Assembly (NCBI RefSeq): GCF_008001035.1
Contig: NZ_CP042856.1
Coordinates: forward strand, 496,001 to 560,000
Direction: 5' to 3'
DNA length: 64,000 bases
Source: Salinibacterium sp. dk2585
GTDB taxonomy: Bacteria > Actinomycetota > Actinomycetes > Actinomycetales > Microbacteriaceae
Shown: one piece after another, positions 27,717 through 35,707 of the stretch
How positions within the stretch are numbered: position 1 is the stretch's first letter
How the letters are laid out: every line of letters starts with the position of its first letter
The notes under the pieces: generated by a model
Told to the model about the DNA's origin: nothing
Database searches by the model: none
Seen by the model: the letters and a program-made list of their open reading frames with translations, nothing else
Made by a program: the position numbers and the translations under genes

Positions 27717-30092
27717 CTACGTCGTCCTGCGTCGTCCTGCCCAGAGTGCGGTCAGCACCAGCAGTAGCCCGATGCCGAGGAATCCGGCGCCGCCGAGGAG
27801 CGTTGCGAGAGAGGCATTTCCGCCCGTGACCGCGAGTAGTCGCCCAGCGGCCGTCCCGATGCTGACTACCGTGTTCGTGAGCGTCGCATCCGCTATCTCA
27901 CCCGGCGCGATGGTCACGGTGACGGGAGCCTCCGTTGTGACGCTGACCGAACTATTGGCGCCAGACTCGAGTTCCGTCACGGTGCACTCGGTGCCCGCGG
28001 GCAGATCGCTGAAGCTCTCGACGTATTCGCCAGCTGCAGCCCCTGCGGGAATGTCGACGGTCTCGGCGAGACCGTTGTCACACGTCACCTCGAGAGAGAT
28101 GGCGGACTGCAGTCCGGCAGCCGCGCCGGTGATCACCTTCACGACGTTCAACCCACCGGGGCGGAACGTCACGGTGTTGCTCAGCTCAACTGCAGAGGCC
28201 GCTGCTGGCTCGATCGTCACACTGACGGTTTGGCCGCCAACGACCTCCACCACGCTGTTCGACCCCGATTCCAGCTCCGTCACCGTGCATACGGTGCCCG
28301 CCGGGATCTCCTCGTAGCTTTGCGTGTACTCGCCCGCTTGCGAGCCTGCTGGGATGGTGAAGGTCTCGTCCAGCCCGTTGTCGCAGGTGATGCCGACCAC
28401 GATGTCCGACTGGGAACCGGCGGCAGCGCCGTCAACCAGCTTTGTGAGATCAAGCGACCCCGGCCGGAACTCAACGGTGTTCGTCACCCTCGCCTCGGCG
28501 GCGGCGCCGGGAGCGATCGTCACCGTGACCGGGGCGTCCGAGGTCACCGTAACCACGGTGTTCTCGCCGGATGCCAGCTCGGCCACCGTGCACTCGTCGC
28601 CGGCGGGCAGTCCCGGGTATGACCGGGTGTACTCGCCGGCTGCCGAGCCAGCCGGGATGACAAAGACGTCCGTCAGACCGCTCACACAGGTGACGCTCAC
28701 AGATATGGCATCCTGTGAGCCGGCTCCACCTCCCGCGATCGCCTTCACCAGGGACAGTGATCCCGGTGCGAACTCGACCTGGTTGATGATGGTGACCGCT
28801 GAGCCTTCGTCAGCCATCACAACGCCCTGTGGCGCGTTGGTCGTCACTAGGACCTGCGCCGTGGCTCCCGTGGTCGGCTCGGTGACCGTGCAGGTGTTGC
28901 CCGCAGGGATACCGGGGTACGTGAAGGTCTGCGTGGTGCTGGTTGCCGCAGGGATATCCGCGGTGAAGGTGTACCCCTCCCCACAATCGATCGCGAGTTG
29001 GATGGCACCCTGCTCTCCGACGGCACCTCCCGTGAACTCCTTATTGACCGTGAGGTCACCGACCGCGAAGAACTCCGTCGTCGCCGAGGCGACCGCTTCG
29101 AGCTCGGCCGTGTCCGCGAGGATGAGCCGTTGCGCATCGGGCCTGCCCGGAGTATTTCCGTCGTACAGGTAGACGTTGCCGCGCTGCACCGTGACGGCTG
29201 CTCGCGCACTCAGTACCGTTTCTGGTGCAGTCACCCCCGGTCCGGTTATCCATATGGATGTGCCAGGGGCCACCGAACTGGGATTGGCGATCGGGGTCGT
29301 GGCCGCAGCGTCGCTGTACATTGTGTAGCCCGCGGGAACGCTCACGGTGATCGTTGTGGCGCCCTCGGCCGTGACGACGTACGGGCCAGCTGCCGTGCCC
29401 TCAGCAGCCTCGGCGGATGTTGGGGTGATGTCCACTTGCGGTGCGGGAGGCTCGACGACGGGACCGTTCGCCTGCGCGGCGGCGATGATCGCGGCGGCAG
29501 CGTTGCGCACGGGCGGCGGGCCGGTCAACACGAAACCGTCGGTGAAGTACCAGATGGCCGCTTGGGTGGCTGCGGCCTGCTGGTTCACGGTCAGGCCGGC
29601 GGGAGCGGCCACCGTGGGGTAGTAGTTGTTGAGGATGTACGTGACGTAGCCGATGTTCGGTACCGCCGATTCCTCCCAGCTGCCCGATTCGTAGCCCGTG
29701 TCAACGTAGGTGGGAACGCGGATATTGATGCAGTACATCTCGCCCGTGAGTGAGGGGTCGTCGATCGATTGCGTCTCGATGACGCCGGCGAAGCTGGACT
29801 GGGGCGCGTAGCCTGGCGGCGGTGCGGCGGGGTATGGCGCCGTCGGGTCCTGCACGATCACGGTTGGCGGCAAACCTCCCGAGACGGTGAGTCCGGCACC
29901 GAGGCCGGATACGCGGATCTCAGTGTTGGCGCCGATGGCCGCCTCACCTGCCGGCGTCTCGTCGTCGAGCCTCGCGTGCGCGGGGGTCAGTGACATCAGC
30001 ACGAATGCGGCGGCGGCAACGGTTGCGAGTGCGGCGCGCAGTCCGTTCTGCGCTCGCGAGGGCCGAGTCGGGTTTTCAGACTTGTCGCTCAT
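27717..30092 (-). CDS. LAVTG-anchored thioester (Cys-Gln) adhesin A
   Basis: A 791-aa surface protein with signal peptide (core about 19-40, cut after PAHA), thioester domain with C121 (EMYCINIR) and Q177 (TQAAIWYFTDGF, the canonical TQxA motif), a beta domain, and four DUF5979-like repeats starting LTVNKEFTGG, LSLVKAIAGG, LDLTKLVDGA and LNVVKVITGA. Each repeat has two cysteines and ends in a TVTELESG-type strand. The LAVTG sorting motif is at 753-757, followed by a TM helix and GRRRTT. The last ~105 residues are almost identical to adhesin B while the middle repeats have diverged, suggesting recent exchange at the 3' end. ATG 30092 follows GGAAGG. Covalent attachment to a surface or host is inferred from characterised thioester domains. 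Confidence 0.88.
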   Translation of the reverse strand: MSDKSENPTRPSRAQNGLRAALATVAAAAFVLMSLTPAHARLDDETPAGEAAIGANTEIRVSGLGAGLTVSGGLPPTVIVQDPTAPYPAAPPPGYAPQSSFAGVIETQSIDDPSLTGEMYCINIRVPTYVDTGYESGSWEESAVPNIGYVTYILNNYYPTVAAPAGLTVNQQAAATQAAIWYFTDGFVLTGPPPVRNAAAAIIAAAQANGPVVEPPAPQVDITPTSAEAAEGTAAGPYVVTAEGATTITVSVPAGYTMYSDAAATTPIANPSSVAPGTSIWITGPGVTAPETVLSARAAVTVQRGNVYLYDGNTPGRPDAQRLILADTAELEAVASATTEFFAVGDLTVNKEFTGGAVGEQGAIQLAIDCGEGYTFTADIPAATSTTQTFTYPGIPAGNTCTVTEPTTGATAQVLVTTNAPQGVVMADEGSAVTIINQVEFAPGSLSLVKAIAGGGAGSQDAISVSVTCVSGLTDVFVIPAGSAAGEYTRSYPGLPAGDECTVAELASGENTVVTVTSDAPVTVTIAPGAAAEARVTNTVEFRPGSLDLTKLVDGAAAGSQSDIVVGITCDNGLDETFTIPAGSQAGEYTQSYEEIPAGTVCTVTELESGSNSVVEVVGGQTVSVTIEPAAASAVELSNTVTFRPGGLNVVKVITGAAAGLQSAISLEVTCDNGLAETVDIPAGAAAGEYVESFSDLPAGTECTVTELESGANSSVSVTTEAPVTVTIAPGEIADATLTNTVVSIGTAAGRLLAVTGGNASLATLLGGAGFLGIGLLLVLTALWAGRRRTT

Positions 30093-30185
30093 GGGGACCT
30101 TCCAGGTTCGCCGCGGCACACGGGGGGTGTGCCCATTGCTCAGCACGGTCTGGCTGACGGTAGCTGCGACCTTCAGGCGCGAACA

Positions 30186-30199
30186 GGGACCAAGGTCCC
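30186..30199. promoter_or_regulatory. GGGACC-AA-GGTCCC inverted repeat upstream of adhesin A
   Basis: Perfect 6-bp arms with a 2-bp centre, about 95 bp above the adhesin A start and 68 bp below the radA stop. The adhesin B upstream region has a one-mismatch version. Candidate operator of an unidentified regulator. Confidence 0.5.
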
Positions 30200-30267
30200 G
30201 AGCCGTCCGCGGCGGAGAGCGCCCTGTTACCTGGCGGGCGAACTTGTCTTGGTGGGGTGCCGCGGTC

Positions 30268-31623
30268 TCAGAACTGAGGCACGTCGGCTTGCACGGTCTC
30301 CGCCGTGGCGAATGCGGTGCGCATGGCGTCGCGGAGGTGGGCACTGCTGCTGTCGACGAGGGTGGTGAAGCCCAGCCGCCGAGCTTCGGAGGCGCGCTGC
30401 TTGGCGTGGGAGACGGGGCGGATCTCGCCGGCCAAGCTGATCTCGCCGACGGCGGCGAGTGTGCCGGGGAACGACTTGTCGCTGTAGGCGCTCGCAATGG
30501 CGAGGGCAATCGCGAGGTCGGCGCCGGGCTCGGTGAGTCGGATGCCGCCGACGGTGGAGACGTAGACGTCGTTCTCGCTGAGCTTCATGCCGGCGCGGCG
30601 TTCGAGCACGGCGAGCAACATGGCGACGCGGGAGGAGTCGACCCCGTTGGTGACGCGTCGAGGTTGCGGTGCCGAGCTCTTGACGATGAGGGCCTGCACC
30701 TCGACGGGGAGGGCGCGGCGCCCTTCGACGGAGATGGTGACGCAGGTGCCGCTCACGGGAGCGCTGCCGCGGCTCATGAAGAGGCCGCTGGGGTCGGCGA
30801 CCTCGGCGATTCCGTCGCCGGTCATCTCGAAGCACCCGACCTCATCCGTTGGGCCGAAGCGGTTCTTGTGGGCGCGGATGAATCGGAGCGCCGTCTGTCG
30901 GTCGCCCTCGAACTGGCACACGACGTCGACAAGGTGTTCGAGCACGCGCGGGCCGGCGATCGTGCCGTCCTTGGTGACGTGCCCCACGAGGAGGAGGGGG
31001 AGCCCGCGATCCTTGGCGACACGGATCAGGGTGGACGCGACCTCGCGCACCTGCCCCGGCTGCCCTGCGAGGCCGTCGTTCAATGAGGAGGAGACGGTCT
31101 GCACGGAGTCAACGATCAGCAGCTCCGGCTGCACCTGGTCGACCTGCCCGATGATGGTCGCGAGGTCGGTCTCGGCTGCGAGGTAGAGATTGTCGTGGAG
31201 AGCGTCGGTGCGTTGCGCGCGCATCCGCACCTGGTTGACGGACTCCTCGGCGGAGACGTAGAGCACACGCTGCCCGCCCTGTGCCGCCTTCGAGGCGACC
31301 TCGAGCAGGAGCGTTGACTTGCCGACGCCGGGTTCGCCGCTCAGCAGGATGGTCGCGCCGGGCACGATGCCCCCGCCGAGCACGCGGTCGAACTCGCGGA
31401 TGCCGCTGGGCCAGTGTTCGACGTCAGGGGCCGTGATCGACGTGATCGGCTTCGCGGCGCGATCGTCGCTCACGGCAACGGCTTTGACGGCACGCACGAT
31501 CCCGGTCTGTTCCCCCGTCTCGACGATGGTTCCCCACGCCTGGCACTCGCCGCAGCGCCCGGCCCATTTGGGGGTGGTCCAGCCGCACTCGGTGCAGCGG
31601 AAGTTGGTGGTAGCGCGGGCCAT
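30268..31623 (-). CDS. radA: DNA repair protein RadA
   Basis: RecA-like helicase that promotes branch migration in recombination. The 451-aa protein has the N-terminal zinc finger (C10, C13, C24, C27), Walker A GEPGVGKST at 96-104, Walker B LLIVDSVQ, the RadA-specific KNRFG motif and a C-terminal Lon-like domain ending GEISLAGEIRPVSHAKQR...QADVPQF. The last ~59 codons are duplicated twice downstream (27439-27630 and 24554-24772). ATG 31623 starts just before the zinc finger. The gene itself is intact. Confidence 0.97.
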   Translation of the reverse strand: MARATTNFRCTECGWTTPKWAGRCGECQAWGTIVETGEQTGIVRAVKAVAVSDDRAAKPITSITAPDVEHWPSGIREFDRVLGGGIVPGATILLSGEPGVGKSTLLLEVASKAAQGGQRVLYVSAEESVNQVRMRAQRTDALHDNLYLAAETDLATIIGQVDQVQPELLIVDSVQTVSSSLNDGLAGQPGQVREVASTLIRVAKDRGLPLLLVGHVTKDGTIAGPRVLEHLVDVVCQFEGDRQTALRFIRAHKNRFGPTDEVGCFEMTGDGIAEVADPSGLFMSRGSAPVSGTCVTISVEGRRALPVEVQALIVKSSAPQPRRVTNGVDSSRVAMLLAVLERRAGMKLSENDVYVSTVGGIRLTEPGADLAIALAIASAYSDKSFPGTLAAVGEISLAGEIRPVSHAKQRASEARRLGFTTLVDSSSAHLRDAMRTAFATAETVQADVPQF

Positions 31624-31670
31624 GCCTCCAGCGTAGGCGCGACCACCGTCACGCGAGGGAGGCACCGTGC

Positions 31671-32402
31671 TCAGGGGCGGCGGGCCGTGATCCGGTACTG
31701 CATCTGTATCGGATGCCCCGGGGCCACACCGTGTCGCTCGTCGAGCGCCAGTACCGACGGCAGGGGTGCCGTTTCGACCTCGGCGAAACCGGTATGGCGG
31801 AGCAGCTCGGTCACCCCGGTGAAATCCGGTGCCTCGGCGAACGGAAGATGCTGCACAGCCTCCGGGTCATAGGCGGCGGCAAACTCCCCATCCGGCTCGG
31901 GCCCGTGCCCGGCATCGCTGGCCGCGATCCCGGACGGGTACCAGCAGGAGTCGACGGCAACGAGCACCCCGCCGGGTCGCAGGAGGCGAAGCCAGGCAGC
32001 GAAGGCGCGTCCGGGGTCGCGAAGCGTCCACAGCAGGTACCGGCAGGTCAGGGCATCAAAGGCGCCCGCCGCGAAGGGCGGGGAGACGGCGTCCCCACAC
32101 CGGAAACGCGGCGCGGGCGATCCGAAGGCTTTCTTCGCTCGTGCTTGAGCGAGCATCCCTTGCGCGAGGTCTATCCCCACGACACGATGACCCAGACTGG
32201 CCAGCAGATGCGCGACGTTGCCGCTGCCGGTGCCGAGATCGAGCACCTCTGCGGGTGCAGGAGGCAACGACGCATCCCAGACGCCACGCCACACCTCCAG
32301 TGCACCGGGAAGGCGTTGTCGCCGGGTCTGGCTCTCGTCGTACGCCAGCGCCCGCGCGCTCCAGTACCGCGTCATCCTGCGCTGCGCTGCGGACTCAGAC
32401 AT
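31671..32402 (-). CDS. Class I SAM-dependent methyltransferase
   Basis: A 243-aa methyltransferase with motif I VLDLGTGSGNVA (about 54-65), VVGIDLAQGMLAQAR (motif II), FDALTCRYLLWTLRDP and LLRPGGVLVAVD (motif for the post-I strand). The UbiE/Methyltransf_11 type fits but the substrate is not evident. It runs away from the Fur-family gene; 47 bp before radA on the same strand. Confidence 0.85.
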   Translation of the reverse strand: MSESAAQRRMTRYWSARALAYDESQTRRQRLPGALEVWRGVWDASLPPAPAEVLDLGTGSGNVAHLLASLGHRVVGIDLAQGMLAQARAKKAFGSPAPRFRCGDAVSPPFAAGAFDALTCRYLLWTLRDPGRAFAAWLRLLRPGGVLVAVDSCWYPSGIAASDAGHGPEPDGEFAAAYDPEAVQHLPFAEAPDFTGVTELLRHTGFAEVETAPLPSVLALDERHGVAPGHPIQMQYRITARRP

Positions 32403-32520
32403 GTGCGCTGAGTTCTCTCACGGTGTTTGCCCTGTCCGCATCCTCGGGTTGGAACAGCAACTGCGGAATCCCGTCGCGCGAGTCGGGTCGTACTGCGAGA
32501 GTCCGGCCCGGGCGGTCATA

Positions 32521-32539
32521 GCTGCGAAATTATCGCAGC
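32521..32539. promoter_or_regulatory. Palindrome upstream of the Fur-family gene (site 1)
   Basis: GCTGCGA-AATTA-TCGCAGC: 7-bp perfect arms around an AT-rich 5-bp centre, the general form of Fur/Zur-type boxes. It lies between the divergent methyltransferase (start 32402) and the Fur-family gene. Confidence 0.5.
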
Positions 32540-32608
32540 AGCGGGGGCGCTGAAGGGCCGTTGGTCCTGAGCGACACCGATGCCCAGGCGCCACTCAGAC
32601 GCCCGGAG

Positions 32609-32624
32609 TGTTCCGAGTGGAACA
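32609..32624. promoter_or_regulatory. Palindrome at the Fur-family gene start (site 2)
   Basis: TGTTCC-GAGT-GGAACA, perfect 6-bp arms. It covers the region just upstream of the probable start codon (32632 or 32641), where an autoregulatory operator would block initiation. It also contains the GTG at 32608, which makes that codon an unlikely start. Confidence 0.55.
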
Positions 32625-32640
32625 TGGCACTATGACCCCC

Positions 32641-33138
32641 ATGCCGGTCTCCGACGCACCCCACGAGCACGCGGCAATGCACGCGGGAGCTACGGCCGAG
32701 GACCTGCGCGCCGCGATCGCCGCGCTGCGGATGCTCGGCCAGCGTGTCACCGCGCCGAGGCGTGCAGTCCTGGGTGCGCTCGCCTCGCGGCCCGATCATC
32801 TGACGGCGGAGGAGGTCACCGACATCCTCGAAGGCGGCGATGTGCACCGGGCCACGGTCTACCGCACGCTGGAACTCCTGACCGAGACGGGAATCGTGTC
32901 CCGAGCCCCGTCACCGGGGGGTGCCATGCGCTACCACCTGGCCGCGCCCGGCGCCGGTCGCGCCCACCTGCATGGTCACTGTGTGCACTGCGGGCAGGTC
33001 GTCGTGCTTCCCCTCGAGGTGTTCCAGAGCGTCGAGCGAACCGTGGAGGCGGCGACGGGCTTCGGTCTCGCGCTCGAGCAGAGCACCCTCGCGGGTCGCT
33101 GTGGATCGTGCGCGCACGCCGCGGAGCAGGCTCGCTAG
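32641..33138 (+). CDS. Fur-family metal-responsive repressor
   Basis: A 165-aa Fur/Zur-type repressor: winged-helix domain (LRMLGQRVTAPRRAVLGALA, HRATVYRTLELLTETGIV) and C-terminal metal domain with HLHGHCVHCGQVV and CGSCAHA, two CxxC pairs that would bind structural zinc. The N-terminus is His-rich (DAPHEHAAMHAG). The two CxxC pairs and lack of clear iron-sensing context make a Zur-like role plausible, but subtype cannot be decided. Starts at 32632 (ATG) or 32641 (ATG) are both possible; the GTG at 32608 falls in a palindrome. Confidence 0.87.
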   Translation: MPVSDAPHEHAAMHAGATAEDLRAAIAALRMLGQRVTAPRRAVLGALASRPDHLTAEEVTDILEGGDVHRATVYRTLELLTETGIVSRAPSPGGAMRYHLAAPGAGRAHLHGHCVHCGQVVVLPLEVFQSVERTVEAATGFGLALEQSTLAGRCGSCAHAAEQAR

Positions 33139-33210
33139 CGCAGCATCCGCGTCACTGGGCGCAGCATCCGCATCACTGGGCGGGAGCGCCTGGCCCGGGA
33201 GCGCCTGAGC
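33139..33210. repeat. Two short tandem duplications at convergent gene ends
   Basis: A 21-bp unit beginning CGCAGCATCCGCGTCACTGG is repeated at 33139-33159 and 33160-33180 with one difference. A 15-bp unit CGGGAGCGCCTGGCC follows at 33181-33195 and 33196-33210 with two differences. The second pair lies within the 3' end of the SGNH gene and encodes its Gly/Ala/Pro-rich tail. Confidence 0.85.
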
Positions 33211-33988
33211 CCGAAGCCTCCGCACCGCTGGTCTCCACCGGCCGGACCCGCAAGCCCCGAGCCACCTCGCGCACGAGGGGCAAGAACGCCCGTGCCCACG
33301 CCTTGTACCCCCGGTCATTGGGGTGGAAGAAGTCTGCGGCAACCTGATTGAGCGCGTAGCGCAGCACGCCAAGTCGCCGGGTTTCGCTGTAGACGGGCGC
33401 GACGACAAGCCCGTGTCGGCGTGCGGTCTCGTGCAGGATGGCGTTGGCCTCGCGCACCCGCCGCTCCCCCGCCCCGATGTAGAAGCTCGGGATGTCGCCC
33501 ACGATGGTGTGAGGCGGCATCGCCGAATACAGCTCCTCGATCTCGCGCTCGAAGCGCTCCCGGTCGTAGCTGCCGATGTCGTTGGCCCCGATTCCCACGG
33601 TCACGAAGTCGGGCGGGCCAAGTCGGCGCATTGCGGGCAGCTGTAGCTCGAGGGCCTCGCGCAACCGAGCGCCCGCGATGCTCAGATTGACCACACGGAT
33701 GCTGCGCCCCGTCGTTTCCGCGAGCTCATTCATAATCGCGCCGACGTAGCCGCGGTTGGGCTTGCTCGCCCCGATGCCCTGCGCTGCCGAGTCGCCGAGC
33801 ACGACGTAGAGCAGCTCGCCCTCGCGTTTGGCATGCTCCCGCCACCATTTCGAGTGCACGGGGAGGGTCTGCGCCAGGGTTTCCATCCCGCGCATTCGTC
33901 GCTGTTGCACGAGCGTCGTGGCGAGGGCGCCGGTCGCGGCGAAGAGCGCGGTCGCCCCCGCCCCGATCGCAATTCTGGTGAGCTTCAT
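33173..33988 (-). CDS. SGNH/GDSL-family hydrolase, membrane-anchored
   Basis: A 271-aa esterase-like protein: N-terminal signal anchor (IAIGAGATALFAATGALATT, about 5-25), block I GDSAAQG with the nucleophilic Ser, block III GIGANDIG, and block V DFFHPNDRGY with the catalytic Asp and His. Such enzymes deacylate lipids, sugars or peptidoglycan outside the cell. The C-terminal tail is low-complexity Gly/Ala/Pro and includes a tandem duplication. ATG 33988 precedes the signal anchor. Confidence 0.88.
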   Translation of the reverse strand: MKLTRIAIGAGATALFAATGALATTLVQQRRMRGMETLAQTLPVHSKWWREHAKREGELLYVVLGDSAAQGIGASKPNRGYVGAIMNELAETTGRSIRVVNLSIAGARLREALELQLPAMRRLGPPDFVTVGIGANDIGSYDRERFEREIEELYSAMPPHTIVGDIPSFYIGAGERRVREANAILHETARRHGLVVAPVYSETRRLGVLRYALNQVAADFFHPNDRGYKAWARAFLPLVREVARGLRVRPVETSGAEASGSGAPGPGAPAQ

Positions 33989-34073
33989 GCTGGGATCGTA
34001 CGAACCATTTGCTGAGAAGGGAGCGGACGCCACGCGACGGGACACGGTCTCTCCGTGTACTACAATCGATCCC

Positions 34074-34161
34074 GGTGACGTGTCCGAGCGGCCGAAGGTG
34101 CAACTCTCGAAAAGTTGTGTAGTGAAAGCTACCGTGGGTTCAAATCCCACCGTCACCGCCA
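34074..34161 (+). tRNA. tRNA-Ser (anticodon CGA)
   Basis: Acceptor arms GGTGACG (34074-34080) and CGTCACC (34151-34157), discriminator G, and a genome-encoded CCA at 34159-34161. The anticodon stem CAACT/AGTTG encloses the loop CTCGAAA with anticodon CGA at 34108-34110, reading UCG serine codons. The long variable arm and the T-loop GGTTCAAATC are typical of class II tRNA-Ser. Confidence 0.96.
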
Positions 34162-34167
34162 AATCCG

Positions 34168-34205
34168 AAGGCCCCGAATCCCAGTGAACTGGGAATCGGG
34201 GCCTT
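34168..34205 (+). terminator. Terminator after tRNA-Ser
   Basis: AAGGCCCCGAATCCCAGT and ACTGGGAATCGGGGCCTT form an 18-bp stem with one A-A mismatch and a 2-nt loop, 7 bp after the tRNA; a short T-run follows. Confidence 0.88.
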
Positions 34206-34242
34206 TGTCGTTTTGTCCGTGCTCTTGCAATGCTGCCCAGAA

Positions 34243-34291
34243 ACACCGGCGGGCAGGCCCGACCGTGTGGTCGTGACCTGCCCGCCGGTGT
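34243..34291 (-). terminator. Terminator after pntB
   Basis: Perfect 15-bp inverted repeat ACACCGGCGGGCAGG (34243-34257) / CCTGCCCGCCGGTGT (34277-34291) with a 19-nt loop, 12 bp below the pntB stop on the minus strand. Confidence 0.85.
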
Positions 34292-34303
34292 GCGATGGGT
34301 GCG

Positions 34304-35707
34304 TCAGAGGGTGCGGAGGATGTCCTCCACGCGCTCCTTGGCGTCACCGAACAGCATCTGCGTGTTCTCGCGGAAGAACAGCGGGTTCTGCACGCCGGCG
34401 TAACCGGATGCCATGGACCGCTTGAACACGATGACGTTGCGTGCTTCCCACGCCCGCAGCACCGGCATGCCGGCGATGGGGGAGCTGGGGTCTTCCGCAG
34501 CGGCGGGGTTGACGGTGTCGTTGGCGCCGATCACGAGCACGACGTCGGTCTCTGCGAGCTCGTCGTTGATCTCGTCCATTTCGAGGACGATGTCATACGG
34601 CACCTTCGCCTCTGCCAGCAGCACGTTCATGTGCCCAGGCAGACGACCGGCGACCGGGTGGATACCGAAGCGCACTTCGACACCACGCTCACGCAGGCGG
34701 CTCGCGAGTTCCGCCACCGGGTACTGCGCCTGCGCGACGGCCATGCCGTAGCCCGGAGTGATGACGACGCTGGAGGCACCGGCCAGCAGCTCGGCCGTCG
34801 CCTCAGCGTCGATCTCGCGGTGCTCGCCCTGGTCTTCGTCTCCGCCCTTGGCGGGTGCTTCGATGCCGAAGCCCCCCGCGATGACGGAGATGAAGGAGCG
34901 GTTCATCGCCTTGCACATGATGTACGACAGGTAGGCACCCGAGGAGCCCACGAGCGCACCCGTGACGATGAGCAGGTCGTTCGAGAGCAGGAAGCCGGCG
35001 GCGGCCGCAGCCCAACCGGAGTAGCTGTTCAGCATCGAGACGACGACGGGCATGTCGCCGCCACCGATCGAAGCGACCAGGTGCCATCCGAGGAGCAGTG
35101 CCAGCACCGTGACCGTGACGAGGAGCCACATCTCGGGGGTGATGACGTACCAGACCGTCAGCGCGACGAACGCGACAAGAGCGCCCAGGTTGAGGAAGTT
35201 CTTGCCCGGCAGCACGAGCGGCTTCGACGACATGCGTGCCGACAGCTTGAGGAACGCCACGATCGAGCCCGTCAACGTCACGCCACCGATGAACACACCG
35301 ATGAAGACCTCGGCGTGGTGGATGTCCTTCAGTGCGCCCTCGAGGTGGGGTGCGTCGAGCGCGCCGTTCCAGCCGACGAGCACGGCAGCGGCACCCACGA
35401 AGGAGTGCAGCAGCGCGATGAGCTCGGGCATGCCCGTCATCTCGACGACGCGTGCCCGCCAGAGGCCGATGGCGGCACCGACGACCATGACGCCGACGAG
35501 GATGGCAAGGCCGAGCATCCCCGAGGGGCTGTCCCAGGCATTCTGCACCGCGATGACGCCGGTGGCGATGAGGGCGATCGCCATACCGGCGATACCGAAC
35601 GTGACGCCGCGACGGGCCGTCTCGTGCTTGCTCAGCCCAGCGAGGCTGAGGATGAACAACAGTGCGGCGATCAGGTACGCCGCCCCCGCGATCGTGGTGG
35701 CGCTCAC
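34304..35707 (-). CDS. pntB: NAD(P) transhydrogenase subunit beta
   Basis: Membrane and NADP-binding subunit of the proton-translocating transhydrogenase, which uses the proton gradient to make NADPH from NADH. The 467-aa protein has about eight or nine N-terminal TM helices and a soluble domain III (about 290-467) with [32 protein letters not shown] and [15 protein letters not shown] plus [18 protein letters not shown] near the end, which bind NADP. The GTG start overlaps the pntA stop as GTGA, so subunits are co-translated. Length matches E. coli PntB. Confidence 0.96.
   Translation of the reverse strand: MSATTIAGAAYLIAALLFILSLAGLSKHETARRGVTFGIAGMAIALIATGVIAVQNAWDSPSGMLGLAILVGVMVVGAAIGLWRARVVEMTGMPELIALLHSFVGAAAVLVGWNGALDAPHLEGALKDIHHAEVFIGVFIGGVTLTGSIVAFLKLSARMSSKPLVLPGKNFLNLGALVAFVALTVWYVITPEMWLLVTVTVLALLLGWHLVASIGGGDMPVVVSMLNSYSGWAAAAAGFLLSNDLLIVTGALVGSSGAYLSYIMCKAMNRSFISVIAGGFGIEAPAKGGDEDQGEHREIDAEATAELLAGASSVVITPGYGMAVAQAQYPVAELASRLRERGVEVRFGIHPVAGRLPGHMNVLLAEAKVPYDIVLEMDEINDELAETDVVLVIGANDTVNPAAAEDPSSPIAGMPVLRAWEARNVIVFKRSMASGYAGVQNPLFFRENTQMLFGDAKERVEDILRTL

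Noticed and set aside
33173-33210. Low-complexity tail of the SGNH protein as evidence of frameshift
   Set aside because: The frame stays open and the tail arises from an in-frame 15-bp duplication.
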